DNA of 9,554 bases. It comes from Dialister sp. CAG:486 (GTDB taxonomy: Bacteria; Bacillota; Negativicutes; Veillonellales; Dialisteraceae). This document shows, one piece after another, positions 1-5,854 of this stretch. The position numbers and the translations under genes are program-made. Numbering within the stretch: position 1 is the stretch's first letter; every line of letters begins with the position of its first letter. The notes under the pieces were generated by a model that ran no database searches, was not told the DNA's origin, and saw nothing but the letters and a program-made list of their open reading frames with translations. The DNA is taken from positions 1 to 9,554 of the forward strand of contig FR879529.1 in assembly GCA_000434475.1 (NCBI GenBank), read 5' to 3'.

Positions 1-15
1 GGGTTAGCGTATGGG

Positions 16-108
16 GGCGTGCCGTCCCTTGATTGCGTGCGAAAGAGGGGGCGGGTTCTATGGGTTCGGTGGGTTCGGAGGGGGCGGTGCCCGAAAGTGG
101 TATTCAAG
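16..108 (-). repeat. Composite repeat body, copy A (truncated, inverted)
   Basis: Read on the minus strand, this stretch matches 3871-3955 of copy D almost base for base, including the segment 'TCTTTCGCACGCAATCAA' and the motif ACTTTCGGGCACC. It contains GGGTTC units repeated every 9 bases at about 53-80. The core with GTCATTTCGAGCG seen in copies C to E is missing, so the copy is partial. I see no believable gene between position 1 and the tRNA promoter. Confidence 0.75.
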
Positions 109-143
109 TCACTGGTCTCCAGCCGCTCATCCCTGATCCATGG
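109..143 (-). repeat. Degenerate heptamer array of copy A
   Basis: The sequence can be cut into 7-base units TCACTGG, TCTCCAG, CCGCTCA, TCCCTGA and TCCATGG. They resemble decayed versions of the TCACTAG heptamers seen in copies B and F and lie on the expected side of the repeat body, between it and the tRNA promoter. Divergence is high, so this is a tentative call. Confidence 0.35.
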
Positions 144-157
144 TTTCGGCGGCTCAT

Positions 158-186
158 TTGACATTTCCCTCCATTTCCCCTATAAT
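158..186 (+). promoter_or_regulatory. Sigma-70 promoter of tRNA-Ser
   Basis: TTGACA at 158-163 and TATAAT at 181-186 are separated by exactly 17 bases, a perfect consensus for the housekeeping sigma factor. Transcription would begin near 192-194, only a few bases before the mature tRNA 5' end at 198, giving a very short leader. This fits a strong stable-RNA promoter. Confidence 0.93.
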
Positions 187-197
187 ACTATCATTAT

Positions 198-287
198 GGA
201 AGGGTGTCCGAGTGGTTGAAGGAGGCGGTCTTGAAAACCGTTAACCTTGCAAGAGGTTCATGGGTTCGAATCCCATCCCTTCTGCCA
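198..287 (+). tRNA. tRNA-Ser, anticodon UGA
   Basis: This class II tRNA decodes UCA-type serine codons. The acceptor stem 198-204 pairs with 277-283 (one G-U at the end), followed by discriminator G284 and an encoded CCA at 285-287. The anticodon arm 225-229/237-241 holds loop CTTGAAA with anticodon TGA at 232-234. The long variable arm AACCT (243-247) pairs with AGGTT (254-258), as expected for serine tRNAs. The T arm 260-264/272-276 encloses TTCGAAT. It has its own consensus promoter upstream and a terminator downstream, so it appears to be a single-gene transcription unit. Confidence 0.97.
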
Positions 288-318
288 GAATTATATTCGC
301 GGGAAGCCGCGGTTTCAG

Positions 319-365
319 AAAGCACTGATCGATGAGCGGCGCGCTCGTCGGCAGTGCTTTTTAAT
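319..365 (+). terminator. Rho-independent terminator after tRNA-Ser
   Basis: AAGCACTG (320-327) pairs with CAGTGCTT (352-359). An inner stem GATGAGC/GCTCGTC near 331-349 has one G-U pair. A run of five Ts follows directly. The position about 30 bases after the tRNA 3' end fits termination of that transcript. Confidence 0.85.
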
Positions 366-516
366 TAGGAATGAGGGATGGCTGTGCGGCAAGATTTTTC
401 GGCTCAGTCCTCGCTTTTCTGTAAGTGTCTTTCTTACATACGACGTTTCCTGCTACTAAGGATGACGAGATGTGCTGCGGAGCGCAAATAAGGTGATGTC
501 TGCAACTGGCATTTAG
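366..516 (-). repeat. Composite repeat body, copy B (inverted)
   Basis: This body shares its architecture with copy F (6640-6842). Read on the plus strand, it has a segment beginning AGATTTTTCGGCTCAG near 392, then about 50 variable bases, then AAGGATGACGAG ending near 469. Next come a G+C-rich piece (GTGCTGCGGAGCGCAAATA) and AACTGGCATTTAGTTACCAG leading into the heptamer array. Short open frames through it are repeat-derived. I see no promoter for the next gene in 366-637. Confidence 0.8.
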
Positions 517-614
517 TTACCAGTCACCAGTCACTAGTCACTAGTCACCAGTCACTCCTAATCCCTAGTCCCTAGCTACTAATCCCTAGTCCCCAGTCAC
601 TAGCCACTAGTCTC
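517..614 (-). repeat. Heptamer tandem array, copy B (14 units)
   Basis: The sequence divides without gaps into fourteen 7-base units: TTACCAG, TCACCAG, TCACTAG twice, TCACCAG, TCACTCC, TAATCCC, TAGTCCC, TAGCTAC, TAATCCC, TAGTCCC, CAGTCAC, TAGCCAC and TAGTCTC. The consensus is TCACTAG, with a TCCCTAG/TAATCCC sub-type in the middle. The array ends about 10 bases before the ribosome binding site of the YitT-family gene. This is the longest array in the window. Confidence 0.9.
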
Positions 615-637
615 TATTTCCCTAAAAGGAGTCTTTC

Positions 638-1498
638 ATGTACCTATTCCATCGGCATATCGACCTCGCAAGCGAATTGAAGAAAGCCGTCGGGCTGGCC
701 GTGGGCGCAGCCATCTACTCGGCGGGGCTCAATCTCTTCCTGATCCCAAATGACATCATCGACGGAGGCATCACAGGCATTTCGCTTCTCGTGCAGGCGC
801 TGACGGGGATCCCCTTCAGCGTGCTCATCGTCCTTCTGAACCTGCCCTTTTTCTACATCGGCTATCGGCGGCTCGGGGCGCGGCTCGCTCTGTCTTCGAC
901 CTTTGCGATCGTCATCCTCTCGCTCTGCTCGTCCTATTTCGAGACGATGAAGCCCGCGACGTCGGATCCTTTCCTCTCGACGATCTTTGGCGGCATCATC
1001 ATCGGCATGGGTGTCGGCATCGTCATCAAGAGCGGCGGCTCGACAGATGGCACGGAGATCATGGCGATCTGGATGGATAATAAATTTCCTTTCTCCGTGG
1101 GCGAGATCATCATGTTTTTTAATTTCTTCATCCTTGGTGCGGCCGGCTTCGTCTTTAGCTGGAACAGTACGATGTATTCCCTCATCGCATACTTCATCTG
1201 CTCGCGCATGATCGATGCGGTCTCGACGGGTCTCGACTCGTCGAAGGGGGTCTTCATCGTGACGACCTCTTACGATGCGGTGTCCGATGCTATCGTTCAC
1301 GATATGCATCGCGCCGTCACCCGCCTGCACGGACAGGGAGGCTTCCTGAAGGATGATAAGGATGTCCTCTACTGCGTGGTGAGCCGTCTGGAGATCACAA
1401 AGCTGAAGCAGGTCGTTCACGCCATCGATGCTTCCTCCTTCCTCTCTGTCTTCGATGTACAGGAAGTTCAGGGGGGACTGGTGAAGGGGAAGAAGTAA
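638..1498 (+). CDS. YitT family membrane protein (DUF161/DUF2179)
   Basis: This 286-residue protein has about six hydrophobic segments (roughly 17-37, 47-72, 83-101, 115-131, 154-173 and 178-194). A soluble C-terminal domain from about 200 to 280 ends in the FDVQEVQGG pattern typical of DUF2179. The loop KSGGSTDGTEI (131-141) matches the family's conserved GGSTGGT-like motif. The length is normal for the family. Members sit in the cytoplasmic membrane of Firmicutes and their transport role is not firmly established, so no substrate is named. The start is supported by AAAGGAG at 625-631, seven bases before the ATG. The gene stands alone, flanked on both sides by heptamer arrays in opposite orientations. 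I found no clear promoter or terminator of its own. Confidence 0.92.
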   Translation: MYLFHRHIDLASELKKAVGLAVGAAIYSAGLNLFLIPNDIIDGGITGISLLVQALTGIPFSVLIVLLNLPFFYIGYRRLGARLALSSTFAIVILSLCSSYFETMKPATSDPFLSTIFGGIIIGMGVGIVIKSGGSTDGTEIMAIWMDNKFPFSVGEIIMFFNFFILGAAGFVFSWNSTMYSLIAYFICSRMIDAVSTGLDSSKGVFIVTTSYDAVSDAIVHDMHRAVTRLHGQGGFLKDDKDVLYCVVSRLEITKLKQVVHAIDASSFLSVFDVQEVQGGLVKGKK

Positions 1499-1502
1499 GT
1501 GG

Positions 1503-1561
1503 GGACTAGTGACTGGTAGCTAGTGACTAGGGATTAGGGATTAGGAGCCTCAAGTGACTAG
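1503..1561 (+). repeat. Heptamer tandem array, copy C
   Basis: Six in-register 7-base units (GGACTAG, TGACTGG, TAGCTAG, TGACTAG, GGATTAG, GGATTAG) run from 1503 to 1544. A degenerate unit and an out-of-phase TGACTAG at 1555-1561 follow. The array starts four bases after the stop codon of the YitT-family gene. Confidence 0.87.
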
Positions 1562-1800
1562 AAAACATCAGGCTCTCTCGTATCGTCATTTCGAGCGAAG
1601 CGAGAAATCTTTGTCATTCTCGGCTCATCGGTCGATGTTTGGAAACCTCAAACGGGAAACCTGCTCTCCAAGATACTTTCGGGCATCGCCTCATTTATAC
1701 TCCGCGGCGCTTCTGCTTTTTTATGCGCCGCACCATCATTTCGCATTTCTCATTTCTAATTTCTCATTTAAGCGAAACTTTCACCCCCCCGATTAAAGGA
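1562..1800 (+). repeat. Composite repeat body, copy C
   Basis: The core GTCATTTCGAGCGAAGCGAG (about 1585-1604) continues into AAATCTTTGTCATT and is shared with D and E. ACGGGAAACCTGCT and ACTTTCGGGCA follow, shared with D. After that this copy switches to pieces shared with F: CATCGCCTCATTTATACTCC, a G+C hairpin GCGGCGC (1704-1710)/GCGCCGC (1725-1731) and a run of CATTTCTCATTTCTAA type. It ends with GATTAAAGGACGCCCC, resembling the far end of D and A. It is therefore a mosaic of both body types. Open frames here are repeat-derived and I see no gene. Confidence 0.82.
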
Positions 1801-1827
1801 CGCCCCCTGAACCTCTCCTTCTTCCTA

Positions 1828-1856
1828 TTGTCGCTTTCTTGTCAGCCTGTTATACT
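1828..1856 (+). promoter_or_regulatory. Promoter of gloA-tcdA
   Basis: TTGTCG (1828-1833) and TATACT (1851-1856) lie 17 bases apart. TG one base before the -10 (TGTTATACT) makes an extended -10. Transcription would start near 1863, giving a leader of about 30 bases before the ATG at 1892. The promoter sits just beyond the end of repeat copy C. Confidence 0.78.
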
Positions 1857-1891
1857 ACAAATACCACAAAGTTTTGAAAAGGAGAGTAACT

Positions 1892-2263
1892 ATGAAATTT
1901 CTGTTTAACCATCAATGTTTCAACGTGCTTGATCTCGAAAAAAGCATTGCCTTTTATGAAGAAGCGCTGGGACTTACGGTGAACCGTACTTATAAAGCTT
2001 CTGACGGCTCCTTTATCCTGACGTACATGGGAGACATGGCGACGGGTTTCCAACTCGAGCTCACCTGGCTGCGGGATCGCAAGGAAGCCTACGATCTGGG
2101 GGACAATGAATTCCATCTGGCTTTCGAGGTGGATAATATGCAGGAATCCTATCAGAAACACAAGGCGATGGGCTGCGTGTGCTATGAGAACAAGGATATG
2201 GGCATCTACTTCATCAATGATCCGGACGGATACTGGATCGAGATCATCCCGGGAGGACATTGA
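1892..2263 (+). CDS. gloA: Lactoylglutathione lyase-like (glyoxalase I) VOC protein
   Basis: This 123-residue vicinal-oxygen-chelate protein resembles glyoxalase I, which isomerises the hemithioacetal of methylglyoxal in the cytosol. All four expected metal ligands are visible: H7 in NHQCFNV, E56 in FQLEL, H75 in EFHLAF and E117 in YWIEII. The motifs LDLEKSIAFYEEALGL (13-28) and DPDGYWIEI (110-118) are classic for the family. Firmicutes often lack glutathione, so the physiological thiol is uncertain and other VOC enzymes (such as methylmalonyl-CoA epimerase-like ones) are less likely alternatives. ATG 1892 is preferred over an upstream in-frame TTG at 1874 because AAAAGGAG (1877-1884) sits seven bases before the ATG. 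The stop overlaps the next start (TGATG), so it is co-translated with tcdA. Confidence 0.88.
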   Translation: MKFLFNHQCFNVLDLEKSIAFYEEALGLTVNRTYKASDGSFILTYMGDMATGFQLELTWLRDRKEAYDLGDNEFHLAFEVDNMQESYQKHKAMGCVCYENKDMGIYFINDPDGYWIEIIPGGH

Positions 2264-2964
2264 TGGATCCGATATTTAGCAGAACTGCCCGCATCATAGA
2301 TGAGAAGGGCATCGAGTGCCTCCAGGCCAAGACAGTCGCGGTCTTTGGCATCGGAGGCGTCGGTTCTTATGCGGCAGAAGCACTCGTGAGAGCGGGCGTG
2401 GGACACCTCATTTTCATCGATAAGGATGAAGTCGATATCACAAATCTGAACCGCCAGCTGGTCGCTGACTTAACGACCGTCGGAAAAAATAAGGCAGAAG
2501 TCATGGTATCACGTGCGCATCTCGTGAATCCGGCCTGTGATGCGAAGGCCATGCCCATTTTCTATCGCCCCGGCGACGAGGACTTCATCAGAGATCTCCA
2601 CGCCGACTACGTCATTGATGCCATCGATGATGTACCGGCGAAGATTTCCATCGCGGAAGTCTGCTGGAAGCTGAAGATACCGGTGATCTCTTCTATGGGA
2701 ACGGGCAATCGCCTGCGGCCGGAGATGCTGCAGATCGCTGACATCAATAAGACCTCCGTCTGCCATCTTGCCCGCAAAATGAGAAAGGAGCTGAAGGAAC
2801 GCCGTGTGAGAAAGCTCACGGTCGTCTACTCGAAAGAGCTCCCGCACAAGCCCGTCGGCGAAGGCCATGCCCCCGGCTCCATTTCCTTCGTCCCGCCCGT
2901 TTCCGGCATGATGATGGCAGGCTACGTCGTGCGCGCCCTGCTGAAGGAAAACGGGATCGGGTAA
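2263..2964 (+). CDS. tcdA: tRNA threonylcarbamoyladenosine dehydratase (TcdA/CsdL, ThiF-HesA fold)
   Basis: This 233-residue E1-like adenylating enzyme probably performs the ATP-dependent dehydration of t6A37 in tRNA to its cyclic form. The nucleotide-binding motif GIGGVGS (29-35) follows the first strand. FIDKDEVDITNLNRQ (51-65) supplies the acidic residue and the N..R pair that contact ATP. GKNK (74-77) and VIDAIDD (117-123) are the usual downstream motifs. KTSVCHLARKMRKEL (163-177) and the C-terminal GSISFVPPVSGMMMAGYVV are characteristic of the YgdL/TcdA group rather than MoeB or ThiF. GGGAGG (2251-2256) lies six bases before ATG 2263, whose A is the last base of the gloA stop. An in-frame TTG one codon earlier is unlikely. 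No clear terminator follows. Confidence 0.9.
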   Translation: MDPIFSRTARIIDEKGIECLQAKTVAVFGIGGVGSYAAEALVRAGVGHLIFIDKDEVDITNLNRQLVADLTTVGKNKAEVMVSRAHLVNPACDAKAMPIFYRPGDEDFIRDLHADYVIDAIDDVPAKISIAEVCWKLKIPVISSMGTGNRLRPEMLQIADINKTSVCHLARKMRKELKERRVRKLTVVYSKELPHKPVGEGHAPGSISFVPPVSGMMMAGYVVRALLKENGIG

Positions 2965-3072
2965 AGGGGGCATAGGCTTCCCGTTCGCCACAGACCATGT
3001 ATTCTTTGAGATCGGGACATATCTGGCGCTTGCCAAAGCTTTCGCGCCGCGCCAGCCCATTGCACGGTTGCA
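2965..3072. other. Intergenic stretch without recognised gene
   Basis: About 108 bases between tcdA and the truncated heptamer array G. It is G+C-rich on the right (TTTCGCGCCGCGCCAGCCC). A 29-codon frame begins at ATG 2998 but has no ribosome binding site and ends inside the repeat. It may be the body of another dispersed repeat, but no second copy lies in the window to prove it. Confidence 0.5.
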
Positions 3073-3100
3073 TCCTTAGTCCCTGATCTCTATTTTCCCC
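3073..3100 (-). repeat. Short heptamer array remnant, copy G
   Basis: The units TCCTTAG, TCCCTGA, TCTCTAT and TTTCCCC closely resemble the right end of array B (TAGTCTC, TATTTCC) and sit in the same place, just before a ribosome binding site (AAGGAGG at 3103-3109). It reads as a truncated member of the same family in the same orientation as B and F. Confidence 0.6.
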
Positions 3101-3115
3101 ACAAGGAGGCCATGT

Positions 3116-3730
3116 ATGATCACCGAAATCCATCATCCGGAATGGCTCACGCTGGATGTGGGCGGTCAGACTGTTCTTGGCTATAACCAGGAATGGTATC
3201 CGCAGGAGAGGCAGCGCTTGGCAGGCTGCGGGCCTACGGTCGCTGCCATGATGGCAGCCTATCTGGAAAAGAAAGAGTGGAAGACGCCGGTGAAAGACCG
3301 GGAGCTCGCGCTTTCCGTGATGCTTTCCCTGTGGCAGTACGCGACACCAAGGATGCACGGTCTCTACAAGACGCGCTGGCTGAGGGAAGGTCTCGCAGCG
3401 TATCTTTCAGAAAAAGGCTTGTCCGGCGTCGTAGAATCGCTCTCTATACCGTCTATCCGCCTCCTTGCGCCAAAGCCGGAAAGGGTCATCTCCTTCATCA
3501 AGGTAGGTCTTTCGGCGGACTGTCCGGTGGGATTTTTGAATCTTCACAGCGGGGGTGAGCCCATTCCCTATCATTGGCACTGGATGCCCATCGTAGCGAT
3601 GGAAGAAACCGAAGAGGGGACCTTCTGCACCCTTTGGGATGAGGGGAAGGCCCATCGATTCTGCCTGGAAGGCTGGCTCAAAAATACCAGATTCGGCGGC
3701 GGGTTTGTCAGAGTGATGGCGGGGGACTAG
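3116..3730 (+). CDS. C39-like cysteine peptidase-fold protein
   Basis: This 204-residue protein belongs by motif to the papain-like C39/C39_2 group. AGCGPTVAAMMAAYL (36-50) carries the expected nucleophile C38 in a CGPT helix start, with glutamines at 25, 30 and 33 as possible oxyanion-hole residues. HWHWMPIVAME (153-163) offers H155 (or H153) as the catalytic histidine. TLWDEG (172-177) has D175 in the place of the usual Asp. There is no signal peptide, lipobox or transmembrane segment, and no ABC exporter or bacteriocin gene is adjacent, so a role in peptide export is unsupported. The substrate is unknown and it may be an intracellular hydrolase. AAGGAGG (3103-3109) stands six bases before the ATG. 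Its stop codon TAG is the end of the first heptamer of array D. Confidence 0.68.
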   Translation: MITEIHHPEWLTLDVGGQTVLGYNQEWYPQERQRLAGCGPTVAAMMAAYLEKKEWKTPVKDRELALSVMLSLWQYATPRMHGLYKTRWLREGLAAYLSEKGLSGVVESLSIPSIRLLAPKPERVISFIKVGLSADCPVGFLNLHSGGEPIPYHWHWMPIVAMEETEEGTFCTLWDEGKAHRFCLEGWLKNTRFGGGFVRVMAGD

Positions 3731-3759
3731 TGGCTAGTGACTAGTGACTAAGAGACTAG
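3724..3759 (+). repeat. Heptamer tandem array, copy D
   Basis: The units GGACTAG, TGGCTAG, TGACTAG and TGACTAA are in strict 7-base register from 3724 to 3751. GAGACTAG then follows with one extra base. The first unit overlaps the last codon and stop (GAC TAG) of the C39-like gene, so the array begins inside the reading frame. Confidence 0.87.
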
Positions 3760-3960
3760 GAGACATTAGACTCCCGTATCGTCATTTCGAGCGAAGCGAG
3801 AAATCTTTGTCATTTGCGGTCAGGTGGGCAATGATTGGAAAGTTCAAAACGGGAAACCTGCTATCAAGAGACTTTCGGGCACCACCCCCTTTGAACCTTT
3901 TGAACCCATAGAACCCGCTCCCCCTCTTTCGCACGCAATCAAAGGACGGCAAGCCTCATG
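3760..3960 (+). repeat. Composite repeat body, copy D
   Basis: CCGTATC and the core GTCATTTCGAGCGAAGCGAG start near 3774-3781, then AAATCTTTGTCATTTGCGGTC follows. Next come ACGGGAAACCTGCT, ACTTTCGGGCACC, TTGAACC-type units spaced about nine bases apart, and CTTTCGCACGCAATCAAAGG. The last third is matched in inverted form by copy A. I see no gene or clear promoter in 3731-4010. Confidence 0.85.
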
Positions 3961-4010
3961 GGCTGACCTTGAACCCTTTATCAATCATATTTCAAAGGAG
4001 GATCTCAAAA

Positions 4011-4487
4011 ATGAAAAAAATGATCGCTATGGCACTGATCTCTGCACTGGCTCTGCCGGGCGCTGCCATGGGAGCAGCCCAGCTGCCTTCCTCGGAAAAA
4101 ATGCTGAATGATTACAGCCGCTATGCCGTGGTCTATACCAGCGATGAAGAGCGCGTCTATGTGGATACCGAGACGATCGAGCGCGATCCGGCCAATGCGG
4201 GAGAGCTCCCCGTCATCCGTGGGACGCTGTACGCGGAGGTCTATAAAGACCCGCTCACCTATCCCGATTATGGCAATGACCGCATGGTCGAGTACATTTT
4301 CCAGTATGAGACGGCCGTGGGTGCCGATCAGTATGGCAGAGAGATCCGGTACCGCATCTTGAATAAGCTGCAGGGTGTCTACACGCCCGATGGCAAACCG
4401 GCTGCCTATACAGGCGTCCACGATGAACCGGCGGACGAAGCAGATGACATCTACGCTGCCATGTATCGTCTGTCGAAAAATTATTAA
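4011..4487 (+). CDS. Small exported protein of unknown function
   Basis: This 158-residue protein has a clear signal peptide: MKKM, a hydrophobic core from about 5 to 19, and a probable cleavage after the AAMG or GA site around residues 21-23. There is no lipobox cysteine, so it is expected to be released into the periplasm or outside. The mature part begins with YSRYAVVYTSDEERVYVDTETI (35-56) and has alternating polar strands with YAEVYKDPL, MVEYIFQYE and REIRYRILNKLQGVYTPDG, suggesting a small beta-rich domain. The pattern recalls the surface-adhesin E-like proteins of Negativicutes, but I do not recognise it firmly. AAAGGAGG (3994-4001) lies nine bases before ATG 4011, which also starts the signal peptide. 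An in-frame ATG at 3969 would put extra charged residues in front and is rejected. Confidence 0.75.
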   Translation: MKKMIAMALISALALPGAAMGAAQLPSSEKMLNDYSRYAVVYTSDEERVYVDTETIERDPANAGELPVIRGTLYAEVYKDPLTYPDYGNDRMVEYIFQYETAVGADQYGREIRYRILNKLQGVYTPDGKPAAYTGVHDEPADEADDIYAAMYRLSKNY

Positions 4488-4492
4488 GAAGC

Positions 4493-4525
4493 GGGGATAG
4501 GGGAGCCGCGGGGCAGATCCCTTTT
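4493..4525 (+). terminator. Possible terminator of the exported-protein gene
   Basis: GGGAT (4494-4498) can pair with ATCCC (4517-4521) around an inner GCC/GGC stem (4505-4507/4512-4514). TTTT follows. It lies just after the stop codon at 4487. The stem is broken by a large internal loop, so the call is moderate. Confidence 0.4.
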
Positions 4526-4528
4526 CCA

Positions 4529-4557
4529 TTTACAAATTCTGTCCCCTGCTATATAAT
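4529..4557 (+). promoter_or_regulatory. Promoter upstream of the MBL hydrolase
   Basis: TTTACA (4529-4534) and TATAAT (4552-4557) are 17 bases apart, one mismatch from consensus overall. Transcription should begin near 4564, leaving an unusually long leader of about 145 bases before the start codon at 4710. Confidence 0.82.
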
Positions 4558-4582
4558 AAATAAAACTTCACTTATCAGCAGA

Positions 4583-4616
4583 GAGGCCATGAGACATGTC
4601 TTTTGGCTTCTTTTTT
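4583..4616 (+). terminator. Terminator-like hairpin in the MBL leader (attenuator candidate)
   Basis: GAGGCCA (4583-4589) pairs with TGGCTTC (4604-4610) with one G-U. An inner AGA/TCT extends it around a CATG loop, and six Ts (4611-4616) follow at once. It lies between the promoter and the hydrolase gene, so it could stop transcription early. Alternatively it ends transcripts of the preceding gene. Confidence 0.55.
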
Positions 4617-4645
4617 GTTTACGGATCCTTTGCAAGGGAATCTTT

Positions 4646-4672
4646 GATCCCATCTGACTCTGCGATGGGATC
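4646..4672. promoter_or_regulatory. Perfect 9-bp inverted repeat in the MBL leader
   Basis: GATCCCATC (4646-4654) and GATGGGATC (4664-4672) form a perfect stem around a 9-base loop TGACTCTGC. No T-run follows, so it is not a terminator. CTCTGC in the loop (4658-4663) is complementary to GCAGAG at 4578-4583, next to the attenuator-like hairpin. It could be a leader RNA structure or a protein operator. Confidence 0.5.
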
Positions 4673-4709
4673 AGTACTTCCCGCGGATCTCTTCTTAGGG
4701 GAGAACAAC

Positions 4710-5783
4710 ATGCAGCTCTACATTGCGGGCGGCTGCGGCGACCAGGGCCGCAACTGCTTCTATATCGAAGGGGATCGGCATGCCTTCATCGTAGACGCGG
4801 GGACGTCGACGGACGGGCTGGACCGTCTGCCCGACCTGTCACCGGAAATGATCCGCCGCGCGGAATATCTTTTCGTGACCCATTCTCACAAAGACCACAC
4901 GGGCGCGATCGAATATCTGGAAAACAATGGCTTCACCGGCCCTGTCCTGATGTCAAACCAGACCTATCAGCAGATCCATTACAAGCCGAAGAACACCATG
5001 ATCCTTGACTCCACCGCACCTGAGCTTTCCCTGAACGGCGAGCTCTCGCTCCGCTGGGGACGGACGGGACACTGTGCCGGTGCGGTCTGGTACTACATCA
5101 CCGTCGATGGGAAGCGTCTCTTTTTCTCCGGTGACTACCGGGAGAATGATACCTTCTACCGCTGCGATGCCGTTCGCGGTCTCACGGCGGATCTTGCCGT
5201 CATCGACTCCGCCTACAGCCGCATGGATCGGGCAGAGGATATGAGAAAAGCCGTCGCAGACGCGGCGAAAGAGGCACTGGGGCAGTCGGCTCCGCTCCTC
5301 TTGCCAGTCCCCTCCTACGGCCGCGGCCTTTCTATGGCGATGCTCTTTTATCAGACCTTTGGCGAGGCATATCCCATCCACATGTCCGCAAAGCTTCGTG
5401 ACCAGTGGCTGCGCATCGGGCATCGGAGCTATTTTGCCCACGAAGAGATCCTGGGCTATCCCTTCGATATTTTCAGGTCGTGGGATGAGACATCTCTGGA
5501 AGGCGGGCACATCTATTTCTTGACGGATGCCCAGCTCTCCAAGGCGAAGAGCCGACAGCTCATCGACAGCCATCCCGAGCTCTCCGTTCTCATGACCGGC
5601 AGCCTTCACGGCTATGGCAAGGCAAAGTCCTACTACGAGTCCGGCCGCGCAGCCTTCGTCCTCTGGCCGAACCATCTCACCAAGCAGGAAACGGCAGATC
5701 TCGCAGCGGCGAATGCGTTCTCTCTCGTCGTTCCTTTCCACAATCCGAAGGAAAAGCCGGAGACGGATGTGTATAGTTTTTAG
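4710..5783 (+). CDS. MBL-fold metallo-hydrolase, beta-CASP-like
   Basis: This 357-residue cytosolic protein has the full metallo-beta-lactamase metal-binding set: VDAG (28-31), HSHKDH (58-63), H121 in GHCAGA, D142 in FSGDY and a late histidine H344 in VPFHNP. The insert around 166-320 holds LAVIDSAYS, LPVPSYGRGLS, VLMTGSLHGYG and NHLT, which resemble the beta-CASP motifs of RNase J/CPSF-type nucleases. It is shorter than RNase J (about 550) and lacks that enzyme's C-terminal domain, so it is likely a smaller relative whose nucleic-acid substrate is unknown. AGGGGAG (4697-4703) lies six bases before ATG 4710, and MQLYIAGGCG is the normal family N-terminus. An in-frame ATG at 4596 lies inside the leader hairpin and is rejected. 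Confidence 0.85.
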   Translation: MQLYIAGGCGDQGRNCFYIEGDRHAFIVDAGTSTDGLDRLPDLSPEMIRRAEYLFVTHSHKDHTGAIEYLENNGFTGPVLMSNQTYQQIHYKPKNTMILDSTAPELSLNGELSLRWGRTGHCAGAVWYYITVDGKRLFFSGDYRENDTFYRCDAVRGLTADLAVIDSAYSRMDRAEDMRKAVADAAKEALGQSAPLLLPVPSYGRGLSMAMLFYQTFGEAYPIHMSAKLRDQWLRIGHRSYFAHEEILGYPFDIFRSWDETSLEGGHIYFLTDAQLSKAKSRQLIDSHPELSVLMTGSLHGYGKAKSYYESGRAAFVLWPNHLTKQETADLAAANAFSLVVPFHNPKEKPETDVYSF

Positions 5784-5798
5784 GGGAATGGAGGGTAG

Positions 5799-5854
5799 TG
5801 ACTGGTGGCTAGTAGCTAGTGACTAGTGACTAGTGACTAGCTACTAGCGACTAG
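5799..5854 (+). repeat. Heptamer tandem array, copy E (8 units)
   Basis: The units TGACTGG, TGGCTAG, TAGCTAG, TGACTAG three times, CTACTAG and CGACTAG are all in exact 7-base register. They begin 15 bases after the stop of the MBL hydrolase. The last three bases of most units (TAG) and the CTAG core are the most conserved positions. Confidence 0.9.

Noticed and set aside
517..614. CRISPR array
   Set aside because: Units are seven bases with no spacers and no cas gene is present, so this is a tandem array.
1554..1908. Two short plus-strand open frames after the YitT-family gene
   Set aside because: They run through repeat copy C, whose pieces recur elsewhere in the window out of frame, and they lack ribosome binding sites.
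3068..3096. TTGCAT-17-TATTTT promoter ahead of the C39-like gene
   Set aside because: The start would fall on the ribosome binding site at 3103-3109, leaving no usable leader, and the hexamers are poor.
4596..4709. N-terminal extension of the MBL hydrolase starting at ATG 4596
   Set aside because: The ATG lies in the loop of a terminator-like hairpin. ATG 4710 has a better ribosome site and gives the family's usual N-terminus.
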